A stretch of DNA of 64,000 nucleotides from an uncultured Oleiphilus sp. (GTDB taxonomy: Bacteria; Pseudomonadota; Gammaproteobacteria; Pseudomonadales; Oleiphilaceae), in assembly GCA_913020045.1 (NCBI GenBank), contig CAJWBE010000015.1, forward strand, positions 17,188 through 81,187, read 5' to 3'. Shown here one piece after another: positions 56,819-64,000 of the stretch. Position 1 is the stretch's first letter; every line of letters starts with the position of its first letter. The position numbers and the translations under genes were made by a program. Below the pieces are notes generated by a model. It worked only from the letters and a program-made list of their open reading frames with translations. It was not told where the DNA came from and made no database searches.

Positions 56819-57064
56819 TCACTTCTTGTGGTCTGAGCGATATTTTTCAACTGCAGCAGAGAGTACTGCCAGCAATTGTGCGTCGTTTGACGTAGCATTC
56901 ATTTGTGGCGCTGCCGCAGAGACTTTCGGCTCTGGCGCAGGGGCGTATTTGTTCACCAATTTAGACATTAACGTGGTTACACCCACCAGAATAGCCAAAA
57001 AGACGAATACGAAACCCATGCCTACAGCCATCAAACTCACAGCTTCGGACATTAAATCAGACAT
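56819..57064 (-). CDS. oadG: Oxaloacetate decarboxylase, gamma subunit
   Basis: Small membrane subunit that anchors and assembles the alpha and beta subunits. With the ATG at 57064 the protein is 81 residues, the usual size for OadG. The longer frame to 57115 has no family match. One membrane helix lies at about residues 12-33 (VGMGFVFVFLAILVGVT), followed by a Pro/Ala-rich linker and a basic tail with EKYRSDHKK. It is the first gene of oadGAB. A perfect palindrome lies upstream at 57225-57240. Confidence 0.93.
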   Translation of the reverse strand: MSDLMSEAVSLMAVGMGFVFVFLAILVGVTTLMSKLVNKYAPAPEPKVSAAAPQMNATSNDAQLLAVLSAAVEKYRSDHKK

Positions 57065-57224
57065 ACCTGACAACCTATTTTTAATGTGTAAGGTGTTAGG
57101 AAAGAACCGAAACATAACGATCGGAACTATACCTATGGTTAAAGCCCGCGTAATTTACCTTTAATCTTTGATCGAGGCAACCAGAAGCCGCATATTTCAA
57201 AGGGGTAAATCGGACTCCAATCCG

Positions 57225-57240
57225 CCTGTGCGTGCACAGG
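57225..57240. repeat. Palindrome CCTGTGC-GT-GCACAGG upstream of oadGAB
   Basis: An exact 7-bp dyad with a 2-base centre lies about 160 bases before the oadG ATG and 35 bases after the recQ stop. It may be an operator of the oad operon or part of a recQ terminator. No T run follows. Confidence 0.75.
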
Positions 57241-57275
57241 AGAGCGTCCACTTAAAATGGAAACAAAACCCTCCG

Positions 57276-59480
57276 TTAAATTACCGATCCTGAAACACTA
57301 AGAAGGCAAACTGCATAGCGAATCTGCTCATAACTAACACTTCCATCAGACTCGGCATGAACCACTTTGATTCTCAACGGTTGATCAAGCGCACGCCACA
57401 AATCTTGAATGTAAGAAATCTGCTCTGAATCAATCAGCTCCGATACATCTATCTGCCGTTGATTCAAGTGCAATCGAAACAAGTGCCCTTCAATAGTCTG
57501 GCGAGACAAGCCCCTTTCAGCAGCGATATCAGACGCCGAACTACCCTGCTCATAAAGTTCATACGTCGCTAGGTGTGTTGTGCTTAGCTTACCAAGCAAA
57601 AAGTCGTTCGCAGGAGGCTTAGACTTTGCTCTCGTTACTTTTTTTATCTCTACATCCGACGTCATCTGACGCTGTTCTTGCGGCACGTGAGACGCGATAG
57701 CCGCGAGAAACTCATCGGAATACTTATCGGCCTTAAACGTACCAACACCACTAACGCCCATAAATGCTTCAATTGAGCCCGGCTTTTTAAGCGCCATATC
57801 CTTTAACGAAGCATCCGAAAATACGCTATACGCCTTAGACTCTTCTCGCTCAGCAATCTGTTTTCGCAGCGCCTTTAACGCTTGCAGCAAAACATTATCA
57901 GGCAAGGCGATTTCATCCTCTTGTAAAGCTTTGGACTTGAAGTCCGCCTCTTGAGGCTCACATAACTCTACGAACGTTTCACCGCGCAGAACCGCCCTAG
58001 ATAGCTCGGTCAAAACAATCGCATTGTGGCGCGTAAAATCGATCGCCAAAAAGCCTCGATCAATTAACTGGGTAATGTAATGACGCCAACTCTTCCAATC
58101 AACATCCCGCCCGACACCATAAGTCGATAATTGATCAAACCCTCGGCGCAACACCTCTTGGCTGGTAGAACCACGTAGCACATCCACCATCAGATTAAGT
58201 CCGACTTCTTGCTTCAAACGGTAACAAGCCGACAATGCCTTTTGAGCCAAAACAGAGCCATCAAACGTAACAGGCGGGTGCAGGCAATTATCACAATGCC
58301 CACAGCGCGCTTCTCGATGCTCCCCAAAATAACCCAATATGAAGTTCGTTCGACACGACGTGGACTGCGTATAGTCCCACATCCGTTGCAACTTGGAGTC
58401 TTGAACACCCTTGAACTGCTCGCTTCCGTCACCGTTATCAATAAACTGCTTAAGGGTGCGCATATCGGAATAGCCAGCAAACAATAATGCCTCGGCGGCG
58501 TCGCCATCGCGCCCGGCTCGACCAATCTCTTGGTAGTAACTCTCAATATTTTTAGGCAAGTTATAGTGGATTACCCAGCGAATGTTAGGTTTATCTATGC
58601 CCATGCCAAAGGCAATGGTCGCACAGACCACCTGAGTTTCATCTTTTTGAAAAGACTCTTGTACCCTGCGTCTTTCGTCCGCAGGTAATGCCGCATGATA
58701 ATGGGCCGCAGCATAGCCAGCCTGCCTCAGCTTCTGAGCGGTTTGCTCTGTAGATTTTCTGCTTAAACAGTAAACAATTCCTGACTCTTTTGAACGAGCG
58801 CCAAGAAACTTCAACATAACTTTAATTCTATTTTGAGCCGGCAACACTTCTACTTTTATATTTTTCCGCTCAAAACTAGATAGGAACACCTCGCAATCAG
58901 GAAGTGCCAACTGCTGCAGAATATCGTGACGCGTTGCGCCGTCAGCCGTTGCCGTCAGCGCAGCAGTGGGCACACCTGGAAACAGCGCCAACAAACGTCG
59001 CAATTGCGTGTACTCGGGCCGAAAATCATTCCCCCACATAGAAACACAATGCGCTTCATCAATAGCGATCTGAGAAACATTCAAGCGCCCAGCCCAACTC
59101 AAGAACCCTGCACTTACCGCTCGTTCCGGCGACACATACAGCAGCTTTAATCCACCCGTTTCGGCGAGCCGCATGACCGATTGCTCTTGCTCAAACTCAC
59201 ATGCACTATTGAGCGCTGCCGCTTCGATACCATTAGCCAGCAAGGCCGACACTTGGTCTTGCATCAACGCGATTAAAGGCGAAACCACAATCGTTAACCC
59301 ATCAAGCAACACACCAGGAAGTTGGTAGCAAATCGATTTACCGCCCCCTGTTGGCATAATGACCAAACTACAACGCCCCTCTAACGTTCGCTCGACCACG
59401 CGCTCTTGCGCCAAGCGAAATTCGGAGTACCCAAAGTATTGCTTAAGTGCATCACGAGCGGCGCTTTTGGACAATGACAT
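57276..59480 (-). CDS. recQ: ATP-dependent DNA helicase RecQ, extended C-terminus
   Basis: 3'-5' helicase in DNA repair and recombination. The 734-residue protein is longer than E. coli RecQ (about 610). It has the Q-motif region GYSEFRLAQ, Walker A GGGKS at 45-49, the DEAH box at 141-144, and the helicase-C motifs. A zinc site (CRTNF...CGHCDNC near residues 378-403), a winged helix, and an HRDC-type domain near residues 530-610 follow. The final 120 residues include a helix-turn-helix (LSRQTIEGHLFRL) like the RecQ-associated HTH family. It lies just upstream of oadGAB on the same strand. A non-coding 266-base region separates it from tRNA-Arg. Confidence 0.94.
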   Translation of the reverse strand: MSLSKSAARDALKQYFGYSEFRLAQERVVERTLEGRCSLVIMPTGGGKSICYQLPGVLLDGLTIVVSPLIALMQDQVSALLANGIEAAALNSACEFEQEQSVMRLAETGGLKLLYVSPERAVSAGFLSWAGRLNVSQIAIDEAHCVSMWGNDFRPEYTQLRRLLALFPGVPTAALTATADGATRHDILQQLALPDCEVFLSSFERKNIKVEVLPAQNRIKVMLKFLGARSKESGIVYCLSRKSTEQTAQKLRQAGYAAAHYHAALPADERRRVQESFQKDETQVVCATIAFGMGIDKPNIRWVIHYNLPKNIESYYQEIGRAGRDGDAAEALLFAGYSDMRTLKQFIDNGDGSEQFKGVQDSKLQRMWDYTQSTSCRTNFILGYFGEHREARCGHCDNCLHPPVTFDGSVLAQKALSACYRLKQEVGLNLMVDVLRGSTSQEVLRRGFDQLSTYGVGRDVDWKSWRHYITQLIDRGFLAIDFTRHNAIVLTELSRAVLRGETFVELCEPQEADFKSKALQEDEIALPDNVLLQALKALRKQIAEREESKAYSVFSDASLKDMALKKPGSIEAFMGVSGVGTFKADKYSDEFLAAIASHVPQEQRQMTSDVEIKKVTRAKSKPPANDFLLGKLSTTHLATYELYEQGSSASDIAAERGLSRQTIEGHLFRLHLNQRQIDVSELIDSEQISYIQDLWRALDQPLRIKVVHAESDGSVSYEQIRYAVCLLSVSGSVI

Positions 59481-59710
59481 TCAGTGATTTCCTCGATTGA
59501 GTGATAACAACCCGATTGATAGAGAGACAAACTAACACATACTTCTTTTACCGACTCACCAGCAATGCCTAAGCAGCGCTAGTGGAAGCACGGGCGCGAC
59601 CAGCATTCCGATCCGCCACTTCGAAAACTAAGCACGCAACATAAACAGAAAAAACGATTGGCATTACTCTACCAGAGCTCTGCATCTCATAATTTACTTG
59701 GGGCAGAAAC

Positions 59711-59739
59711 AAAAAAACCACCTAAGAAGGTGGTTTTTT
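59711..59739 (-). terminator. Intrinsic terminator of the tRNA unit
   Basis: Stem AACCACCT/AGGTGGTT with an AAGA loop is flanked by runs of A and T on both sides. It lies 7 bases past tRNA-Arg and can end transcription in both directions. Confidence 0.85.
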
Positions 59740-59746
59740 CTGTCGT

Positions 59747-59823
59747 TGGCGCGGCTGGGAGGATTCGAACCTCCGACCGCCTGGTTCGTAGCCAGGTACT
59801 CTATCCAGCTGAGCTACAGCCGC
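59747..59823 (-). tRNA. tRNA-Arg (ACG)
   Basis: A 77-base cloverleaf on the minus strand. The acceptor stem starts GCGGCTG, the D-loop segment is AGCTCAGCTGGATAGAG, the anticodon loop CTACGAA gives ACG (wobble A normally changed to inosine), the T-arm is GGTTCGAATCC, and CCA is encoded at the 3' end. It lies 18 bases downstream of tRNA-Ser, so both are likely cut from one transcript. Confidence 0.97.
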
Positions 59824-59841
59824 TTAAACTTTAGTGTTCTA

Positions 59842-59931
59842 TGGCGGAGAGAGAGGGATTCGAACCCTCGATGGGTTTAACCCCATACGCCCTTAGCAGG
59901 GGCGCGCCTTCAGCCACTCGGCCATCTCTCC
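59842..59931 (-). tRNA. tRNA-Ser (GCT)
   Basis: A 90-base tRNA on the minus strand with acceptor stem GGAGAGA/TCTCTCC, discriminator G and encoded CCA. The anticodon loop CTGCTAA gives GCT, reading AGC and AGT. The long variable arm expected of tRNA-Ser lies between the anticodon stem and T-arm. It follows csrA on the same strand, the usual gammaproteobacterial place. Confidence 0.97.
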
Positions 59932-59945
59932 CTAAAACGCGGCGT

Positions 59946-59973
59946 ATCATACCATAAAATTTTCAAATGCAAA
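59946..59973 (-). promoter_or_regulatory. Candidate promoter of the tRNA-Ser/tRNA-Arg unit
   Basis: On the minus strand TTTGCA (59968-59973), a 16-base spacer and TATGAT (59946-59951) are followed by a very GC-rich discriminator (CGCCGCG). Such discriminators are typical of stringently controlled stable-RNA promoters. Arms ACGCGGCG/CGCCGCGT also form an 8-bp inverted repeat around the promoter (59937-59944 and 59975-59982). Confidence 0.55.
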
Positions 59974-60017
59974 GCGCCGCGTCCAATTATTTTTAAAGGC
60001 CAAAAAACATCGATTAA

Positions 60018-60209
60018 TTACTCACCAGACTGCTGAGCATCGGCCTTTTCTTTCTGTATTCTCTCGTATATTTCTTCACGATGAACAGAGACATCTCGGG
60101 GTGCATTCACACCTATTCTCACCTGATTACCCTTCACTCCTAAAACAGTCACAGTAACATCGTCACCAACCATAAGAGTTTCACCAACACGTCGAGTCAA
60201 TATAAGCAT
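60018..60209 (-). CDS. csrA: Carbon storage regulator CsrA (RsmA)
   Basis: Dimeric RNA-binding protein that blocks or stabilises mRNAs at GGA motifs, controlling central metabolism, biofilm and motility. The 63-residue protein starts with the conserved [16 protein letters not shown] and has [14 protein letters not shown] and [11 protein letters not shown] segments, including Arg44 equivalents. A strong ribosome site (AAAGGAGC) lies before the ATG. It lies 180 bases downstream of lysC in an AT-rich gap. The csrB-type sRNAs are not seen in the window. Confidence 0.98.
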   Translation of the reverse strand: MLILTRRVGETLMVGDDVTVTVLGVKGNQVRIGVNAPRDVSVHREEIYERIQKEKADAQQSGE

Positions 60210-60388
60210 TGCCAGCTCCTTTTATTACAATCTTCCAAACCTAATGATTCAAATGCATTTATTCACGCTTACTGCATTCTCACTATGAGTATTATCTAAA
60301 TTCCCCAAAAAGACAGCTTTAGGGAAAATTTAATCTTCATCATAAAATTTGTACATTATTTAAGTAAATACGAGTTTACAAAAAAAAA

Positions 60389-61615
60389 TCAAGCCGTTTC
60401 CGCACTCAAATCAAAAGCACTATGGAGAGTCCTTACAGCCAACTCAACATACTTTTCATCAATTACGACCGAAATTTTAATTTCGGAGGTTGAGATCATC
60501 TGAATATTTATACCTTCATCAGAAAGCACTTCAAACATCTTAGTTGCAACCCCTGCATGAGAACGCATCCCAACACCAACGATAGATACTTTTGCGATAT
60601 TACTATCGCCCATCGCTTTCTCTGCACCAAGTTTTTTACAAACTTCATCCAACACCGATTTAGCACGTTTATAGTCAGAACGATGCACCGTAAACGTAAA
60701 ATCTGTCTTTTTATCCAAGCCGACATTTTGAACTATCATGTCAACTTCAATATTCTGATCACTTATGGGTCGTAATATTTTTGAAGCTATTCCCGGTATA
60801 TCTGGCACACCAACAATAGTCAGTTTTGCCTCATCCCGATTAAAAGCCACACCTGAAACAGCCACTTGCTCCATTTCATTACCCCTATCAACAGTAATCA
60901 ATGTACCAGATCCATCCTTAAAGCTAGACAACACCCTTAACGGCACATTATATTTTCCGGCAAATTCAACCGCTCTAATTTGAAGAACCTTAGAACCTAA
61001 ACTTGCCATTTCAATCATTTCTTCGAATGTAATTTCATCCATTCGACGAGCACTATCAACCACTCGAGGGTCGGTAGTGTAAACACCATCCACATCGGTA
61101 TAAATTTGACACTCATCTGCTTCTAAAACAGCAGCCAAAGCAACAGCGGTGGTATCTGATCCACCGCGCCCAAGTGTTGTGATATTCTTTTCAGCATCAA
61201 CACCCTGAAACCCAGCTACTACGACCACCAAACCCGCATCAAGATCTTCACGTAGCTTGCGGACATCAATATCAACTATTCTTGCCTTCGTGTGAGCGTT
61301 ATCAGTTCGTATACTCACCTGCCCACCGGTATAGGATTTTGACGGACAAGAAATCTTATTCAAAGCCATACTCAAGAGAGCAATCGTTACCTGCTCCCCA
61401 GTTGACAACAATACATCCAACTCTCTACCCTCTGGCTCGTCTGAAATAGAGCCTGAAAGTGATAACAAACGATTTGTTTCTCCGCTCATTGCGGATACAA
61501 CAATGACAACATCATCACCGTTATCTTTAAATTTTTTTATCTTTTTGGCTACCGCCTCAATACGCTCAGTAGTGCCGACCGAGGTACCCCCATATTTTTG
61601 AACCAATAAGGCCAT
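60389..61615 (-). CDS. lysC: Aspartate kinase
   Basis: First enzyme of the aspartate family pathway (lysine, threonine, methionine), phosphorylating aspartate with ATP. With the ATG at 61615 the protein is 409 residues (start MALLVQKYGGTSVG). It has the kinase KYGGTSVG motif, the FQGVDAEKNITTLGRGGSDTT region, and two C-terminal ACT domains for feedback control by lysine or threonine. The upstream ATG at 61630 adds five residues not typical of the family. It lies between alaS and csrA, and supplies the substrate chain to hom and thrC in this window. Confidence 0.97.
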   Translation of the reverse strand: MALLVQKYGGTSVGTTERIEAVAKKIKKFKDNGDDVVIVVSAMSGETNRLLSLSGSISDEPEGRELDVLLSTGEQVTIALLSMALNKISCPSKSYTGGQVSIRTDNAHTKARIVDIDVRKLREDLDAGLVVVVAGFQGVDAEKNITTLGRGGSDTTAVALAAVLEADECQIYTDVDGVYTTDPRVVDSARRMDEITFEEMIEMASLGSKVLQIRAVEFAGKYNVPLRVLSSFKDGSGTLITVDRGNEMEQVAVSGVAFNRDEAKLTIVGVPDIPGIASKILRPISDQNIEVDMIVQNVGLDKKTDFTFTVHRSDYKRAKSVLDEVCKKLGAEKAMGDSNIAKVSIVGVGMRSHAGVATKMFEVLSDEGINIQMISTSEIKISVVIDEKYVELAVRTLHSAFDLSAETA

Positions 61616-61669
61616 GCACTCACCATACAAACACTACAAATATGAAACATTATTCAAAAAAGCGCGCGA

Positions 61670-64000
61670 TTATAACTTACTTCTCACCCATTGTTGAACA
61701 CTTTCAAGTGTTTTTTCGAGCTTATCTACTTCTGGACCGCCCCCTTGAGCCATATCTGGACGACCACCACCTTTTCCACCCACTAGCGCTGCCATTTCTT
61801 GCATCAACTTACCTGCCGGAAACTTCTTTGATATTGGCTTAGCTACACCCGCAATCAACACCACCTTTCCTTCCTCTACCGTTGCCAATAACACAACAGC
61901 ATCACCTAATTTATTCTTCAATTTATCAGCCGCATCCATCAAACCTTTACGGTCAAATCCATCCAACTGAGCAGCAACCACTTTAACGCCACCGACATCA
62001 ACCGCCCGAGAAGCAAGATCACCTCCGACACTTGAAGCTGCCTTTGCCTTCAAAGCATCTAACTCCTTTTCTAAACCCTTGTATTTAGAAAACCAAGCAC
62101 CCGCTTTTTCAGTAAGCGTTTCACGATTACACTTAAACAGTGAAGAGACCTCTTTTAGATAAACCAATGATTCTCTATTCCACTCCTCTGCCGCTAAACC
62201 AGTAAACGCTTCTATACGCCTAACACCAGAGGATATACCACCTTCGGAAGTGATCACCAATGAACCGATATCACCGGTTCGCTGAACATGCGTACCACCA
62301 CACAACTCAACCGAAAACATCTCTTCACCCATGGTTAACACGCGTACATTTTCACCGTATTTTTCACCAAAAAGCGCCATGGCACCCATAGATTTTGCAG
62401 ATTTAATATCTGTAAGCGTCGTCGTCACTGGAGAGTTTTCGCGTATCCTCATATTCACCATAACCTCAATCCGCTCTAACTGCTCTTTAGACGGGGCCTC
62501 ATAGTGAGCAAAATCAAACCTCAAACGCTCACAATTAACCAACGAGCCCTTTTGGACCACGTGAGCACCCAAAACTTCCCTTAATGCCGCATGCAAGAGA
62601 TGAGTTGCGGAATGATTCAACGCTGTAGCGCCACGCTCCTGAGGATCAACCACCGCATTCACCTTAACACCCTCAGCCAGCTGCCCCTCAACAATCAAAC
62701 ACAGATGCAAAAAGTGCAAACCATCCTTACGGGTATCTTTAACGATAGCTTTTCCACCAGCCCAGAAAATCTCACCAGTATCCCCCGCCTGACCACCTGA
62801 CTCAGCATAAAATGGAGTCTCGCTTAGAACAACAAAACACTCACCCCCTTCAGATGCAACCGAATTTACGCCATCGACAATGACCGCCACAACTTTAGAA
62901 GAACCATCTAGACACTCGTAACCTGTGAACTCAGTACCACCCTCAATATTCAAAGACTCATTATAATCGACCCCAAACTTACTTGATGCGCGAGCCCTTT
63001 CTCTCTGTGCCTCCATAGCCAATTCATACCCCTTATAATCTAGAGTTAAATCTCGCTCACGCGCAATATCATTTGTCAGATCCACAGGAAAGCCATACGT
63101 ATCATAAAGTGTAAAAACAGTCTCGCCAGGTATTACCCCCCCCTTCAAACCGACAAGATCAGACTCCAATACCTTCATCCCCTTATCTAAGGTTTTAGAG
63201 AACTGCTCCTCTTCTTGAATCAGAATTTGCTCCACTTGCTTTCGAGAAACAGCCAGCTCCGGATAAGCATCACCCATCACTCGCTCCAACACAGCCACTA
63301 ACTTATAGAAAAACGCTTCAGTAGCACCCAACTTATTACCGTGCCGAACTGCACGACGAATTATACGACGAAGTGTATAACCTCGCCCTTCATTAGAAGG
63401 CATAACACCATCAGCAATCAAAAAGGCACAAGAGCGAATGTGATCAGCAATCACTCTTAATGATTTTTCAGTAGTAGACACACCACCCAAAACTTCAGAC
63501 GCACCTTCTAACAACGCCTGAAAAAGATCTATTTCGTAGTTACTATGCACATCCTGCATGACAGCAGCTATTCGTTCAAGCCCCATACCAGTATCCACGG
63601 ATGGCTTAGGTAAATCATGCATTACGCCGTCGGCAGTACGATTATATTGCATAAACACCAAATTCCAGATTTCTATATAACGATCACCATCATCATCAGG
63701 CCCACCAGGAGGATCTCCAGCAACATCCTCCCCATGATCATAGAAAATCTCAGTGCAAGGCCCACAAGGCCCGGTATCTCCCATAGACCAAAAATTATCC
63801 TCCTCTCCAAGACGAGAAAAATTATTTTGATCTATACCTATTTCATTAAACCAAAGCTCTTCAGCTTCTTTATCGTCTTTATAAACCGTAACCCATAGTT
63901 TTTCAGCTGGAATTTTAAGCTCAACCGTCAGAAACTCCCACGCAAATTGAATCGCTTCTTTCTTAAAGTAATCACCAAAACTAAAATTACCTAGCATTTC
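61670..64000 (-). CDS. alaS: Alanine--tRNA ligase, 5' truncated by window edge
   Basis: Class II synthetase that charges tRNA-Ala and clears mischarged Ser and Gly. The open frame continues to the window end (the minus-strand reading begins [13 protein letters not shown]), so the start and roughly the first 90-100 residues are absent. Present are the catalytic core ([22 protein letters not shown]), the editing domain with the [11 protein letters not shown]xxxH and CGGTH metal ligands, and the C-terminal coiled-coil and DHH-A1-like domain ending PDMAQGGG and VQQWVRSKL. It is the first gene of alaS-lysC-csrA. Confidence 0.97.
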   Translation of the reverse strand, partial: EMLGNFSFGDYFKKEAIQFAWEFLTVELKIPAEKLWVTVYKDDKEAEELWFNEIGIDQNNFSRLGEEDNFWSMGDTGPCGPCTEIFYDHGEDVAGDPPGGPDDDGDRYIEIWNLVFMQYNRTADGVMHDLPKPSVDTGMGLERIAAVMQDVHSNYEIDLFQALLEGASEVLGGVSTTEKSLRVIADHIRSCAFLIADGVMPSNEGRGYTLRRIIRRAVRHGNKLGATEAFFYKLVAVLERVMGDAYPELAVSRKQVEQILIQEEEQFSKTLDKGMKVLESDLVGLKGGVIPGETVFTLYDTYGFPVDLTNDIARERDLTLDYKGYELAMEAQRERARASSKFGVDYNESLNIEGGTEFTGYECLDGSSKVVAVIVDGVNSVASEGGECFVVLSETPFYAESGGQAGDTGEIFWAGGKAIVKDTRKDGLHFLHLCLIVEGQLAEGVKVNAVVDPQERGATALNHSATHLLHAALREVLGAHVVQKGSLVNCERLRFDFAHYEAPSKEQLERIEVMVNMRIRENSPVTTTLTDIKSAKSMGAMALFGEKYGENVRVLTMGEEMFSVELCGGTHVQRTGDIGSLVITSEGGISSGVRRIEAFTGLAAEEWNRESLVYLKEVSSLFKCNRETLTEKAGAWFSKYKGLEKELDALKAKAASSVGGDLASRAVDVGGVKVVAAQLDGFDRKGLMDAADKLKNKLGDAVVLLATVEEGKVVLIAGVAKPISKKFPAGKLMQEMAALVGGKGGGRPDMAQGGGPEVDKLEKTLESVQQWVRSKL

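Noticed and set aside
57225..57240. LexA-like box CTGT-N-ACAG near recQ
   Set aside because: The internal spacing is 6 bases; a gammaproteobacterial LexA site needs 8.
1..64000. CRISPR arrays, insertion sequences, prophage, rRNA
   Set aside because: No repeated spacers, transposase or integrase clusters, or rRNA signature were seen anywhere.

Overview
The window looks like a chromosomal core segment of a marine-type gammaproteobacterium, possibly near the Cellvibrionales, Oceanospirillales or Pseudomonadales. GC content looks moderate (mid-40s percent by eye, not computed). Supporting signs are the classic gammaproteobacterial orders rpsP-rimM-trmD-rplS beside ffh, and alaS-lysC-csrA-tRNA-Ser-tRNA-Arg, the purM-purN-DUF3108 block divergent from a DUF2066 gene, Hda, SbcB, an oxaloacetate decarboxylase sodium pump, and two large DUF1631 proteins. 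I cannot name the species from sequence alone. I see no prophage, insertion sequence, CRISPR array or rRNA. Two tRNAs are present.

Layout, left to right. 1-5530 (+): end of valS, then a tightly packed run of a PanE-like reductase, a Mak-like fructokinase and the AzlC/AzlD amino-acid exporter, with overlapping genes. 5540-8658 (-): ampD and the first DUF1631 gene. 8859-13268 (+): a membrane-anchored retropepsin-like protease, nadC, and a MASE1-PAS-GGDEF-EAL protein behind a long leader. 13276-16761 (-): an orphan ParA-like ATPase, hda, a CDP-alcohol phosphatidyltransferase and a DUF2066 protein. 16904-20321 (+): purM, purN, a DUF3108 protein and a secreted endonuclease I. 20318-31440 (-): a lipoprotein hydrolase, recJ, thrC, hom, dsbC, xerD, the ribosomal-protein/tRNA-methylation operon and ffh. 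31568-36794 (+): YpjD-like and CorB-like membrane proteins, the second DUF1631 gene and a TonB-C protein. 36795-41652 (-): sbcB, an exported DUF6160-like protein, grxD and a lone hydantoinase-B subunit. 41794-45031 (+): argD, argF and an orphan FbpC/PotA-type ATPase. 45052-48332: divergent glpK and glpD. 48343-57064 (-): an RstAB-like two-component system, an FKBP isomerase, a PhaC-like synthase, Tas and oadGAB. 57276-64000 (-): recQ, the two tRNAs, csrA, lysC and a truncated alaS.

Functional themes. Aspartate-family synthesis is represented by lysC, hom and thrC, arginine synthesis by argD and argF, purines by purM and purN, and NAD by nadC. Glycerol use is represented by glpK and glpD without an adjacent glpF or glpR. 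A sodium gradient can be made by OadGAB. Envelope functions include AmpD, DsbC, the exported nuclease and the lipoprotein hydrolase.

The window is mostly housekeeping. The least explained parts are the paired DUF1631 proteins (one beside a TonB-C protein), a diguanylate cyclase whose EAL domain has lost an expected acidic residue and which sits behind a perfect 13-bp dyad, a PhaC-type enzyme without visible partners, an orphan ParA, a lone HyuB, and a terminator-like hairpin just in front of argD.
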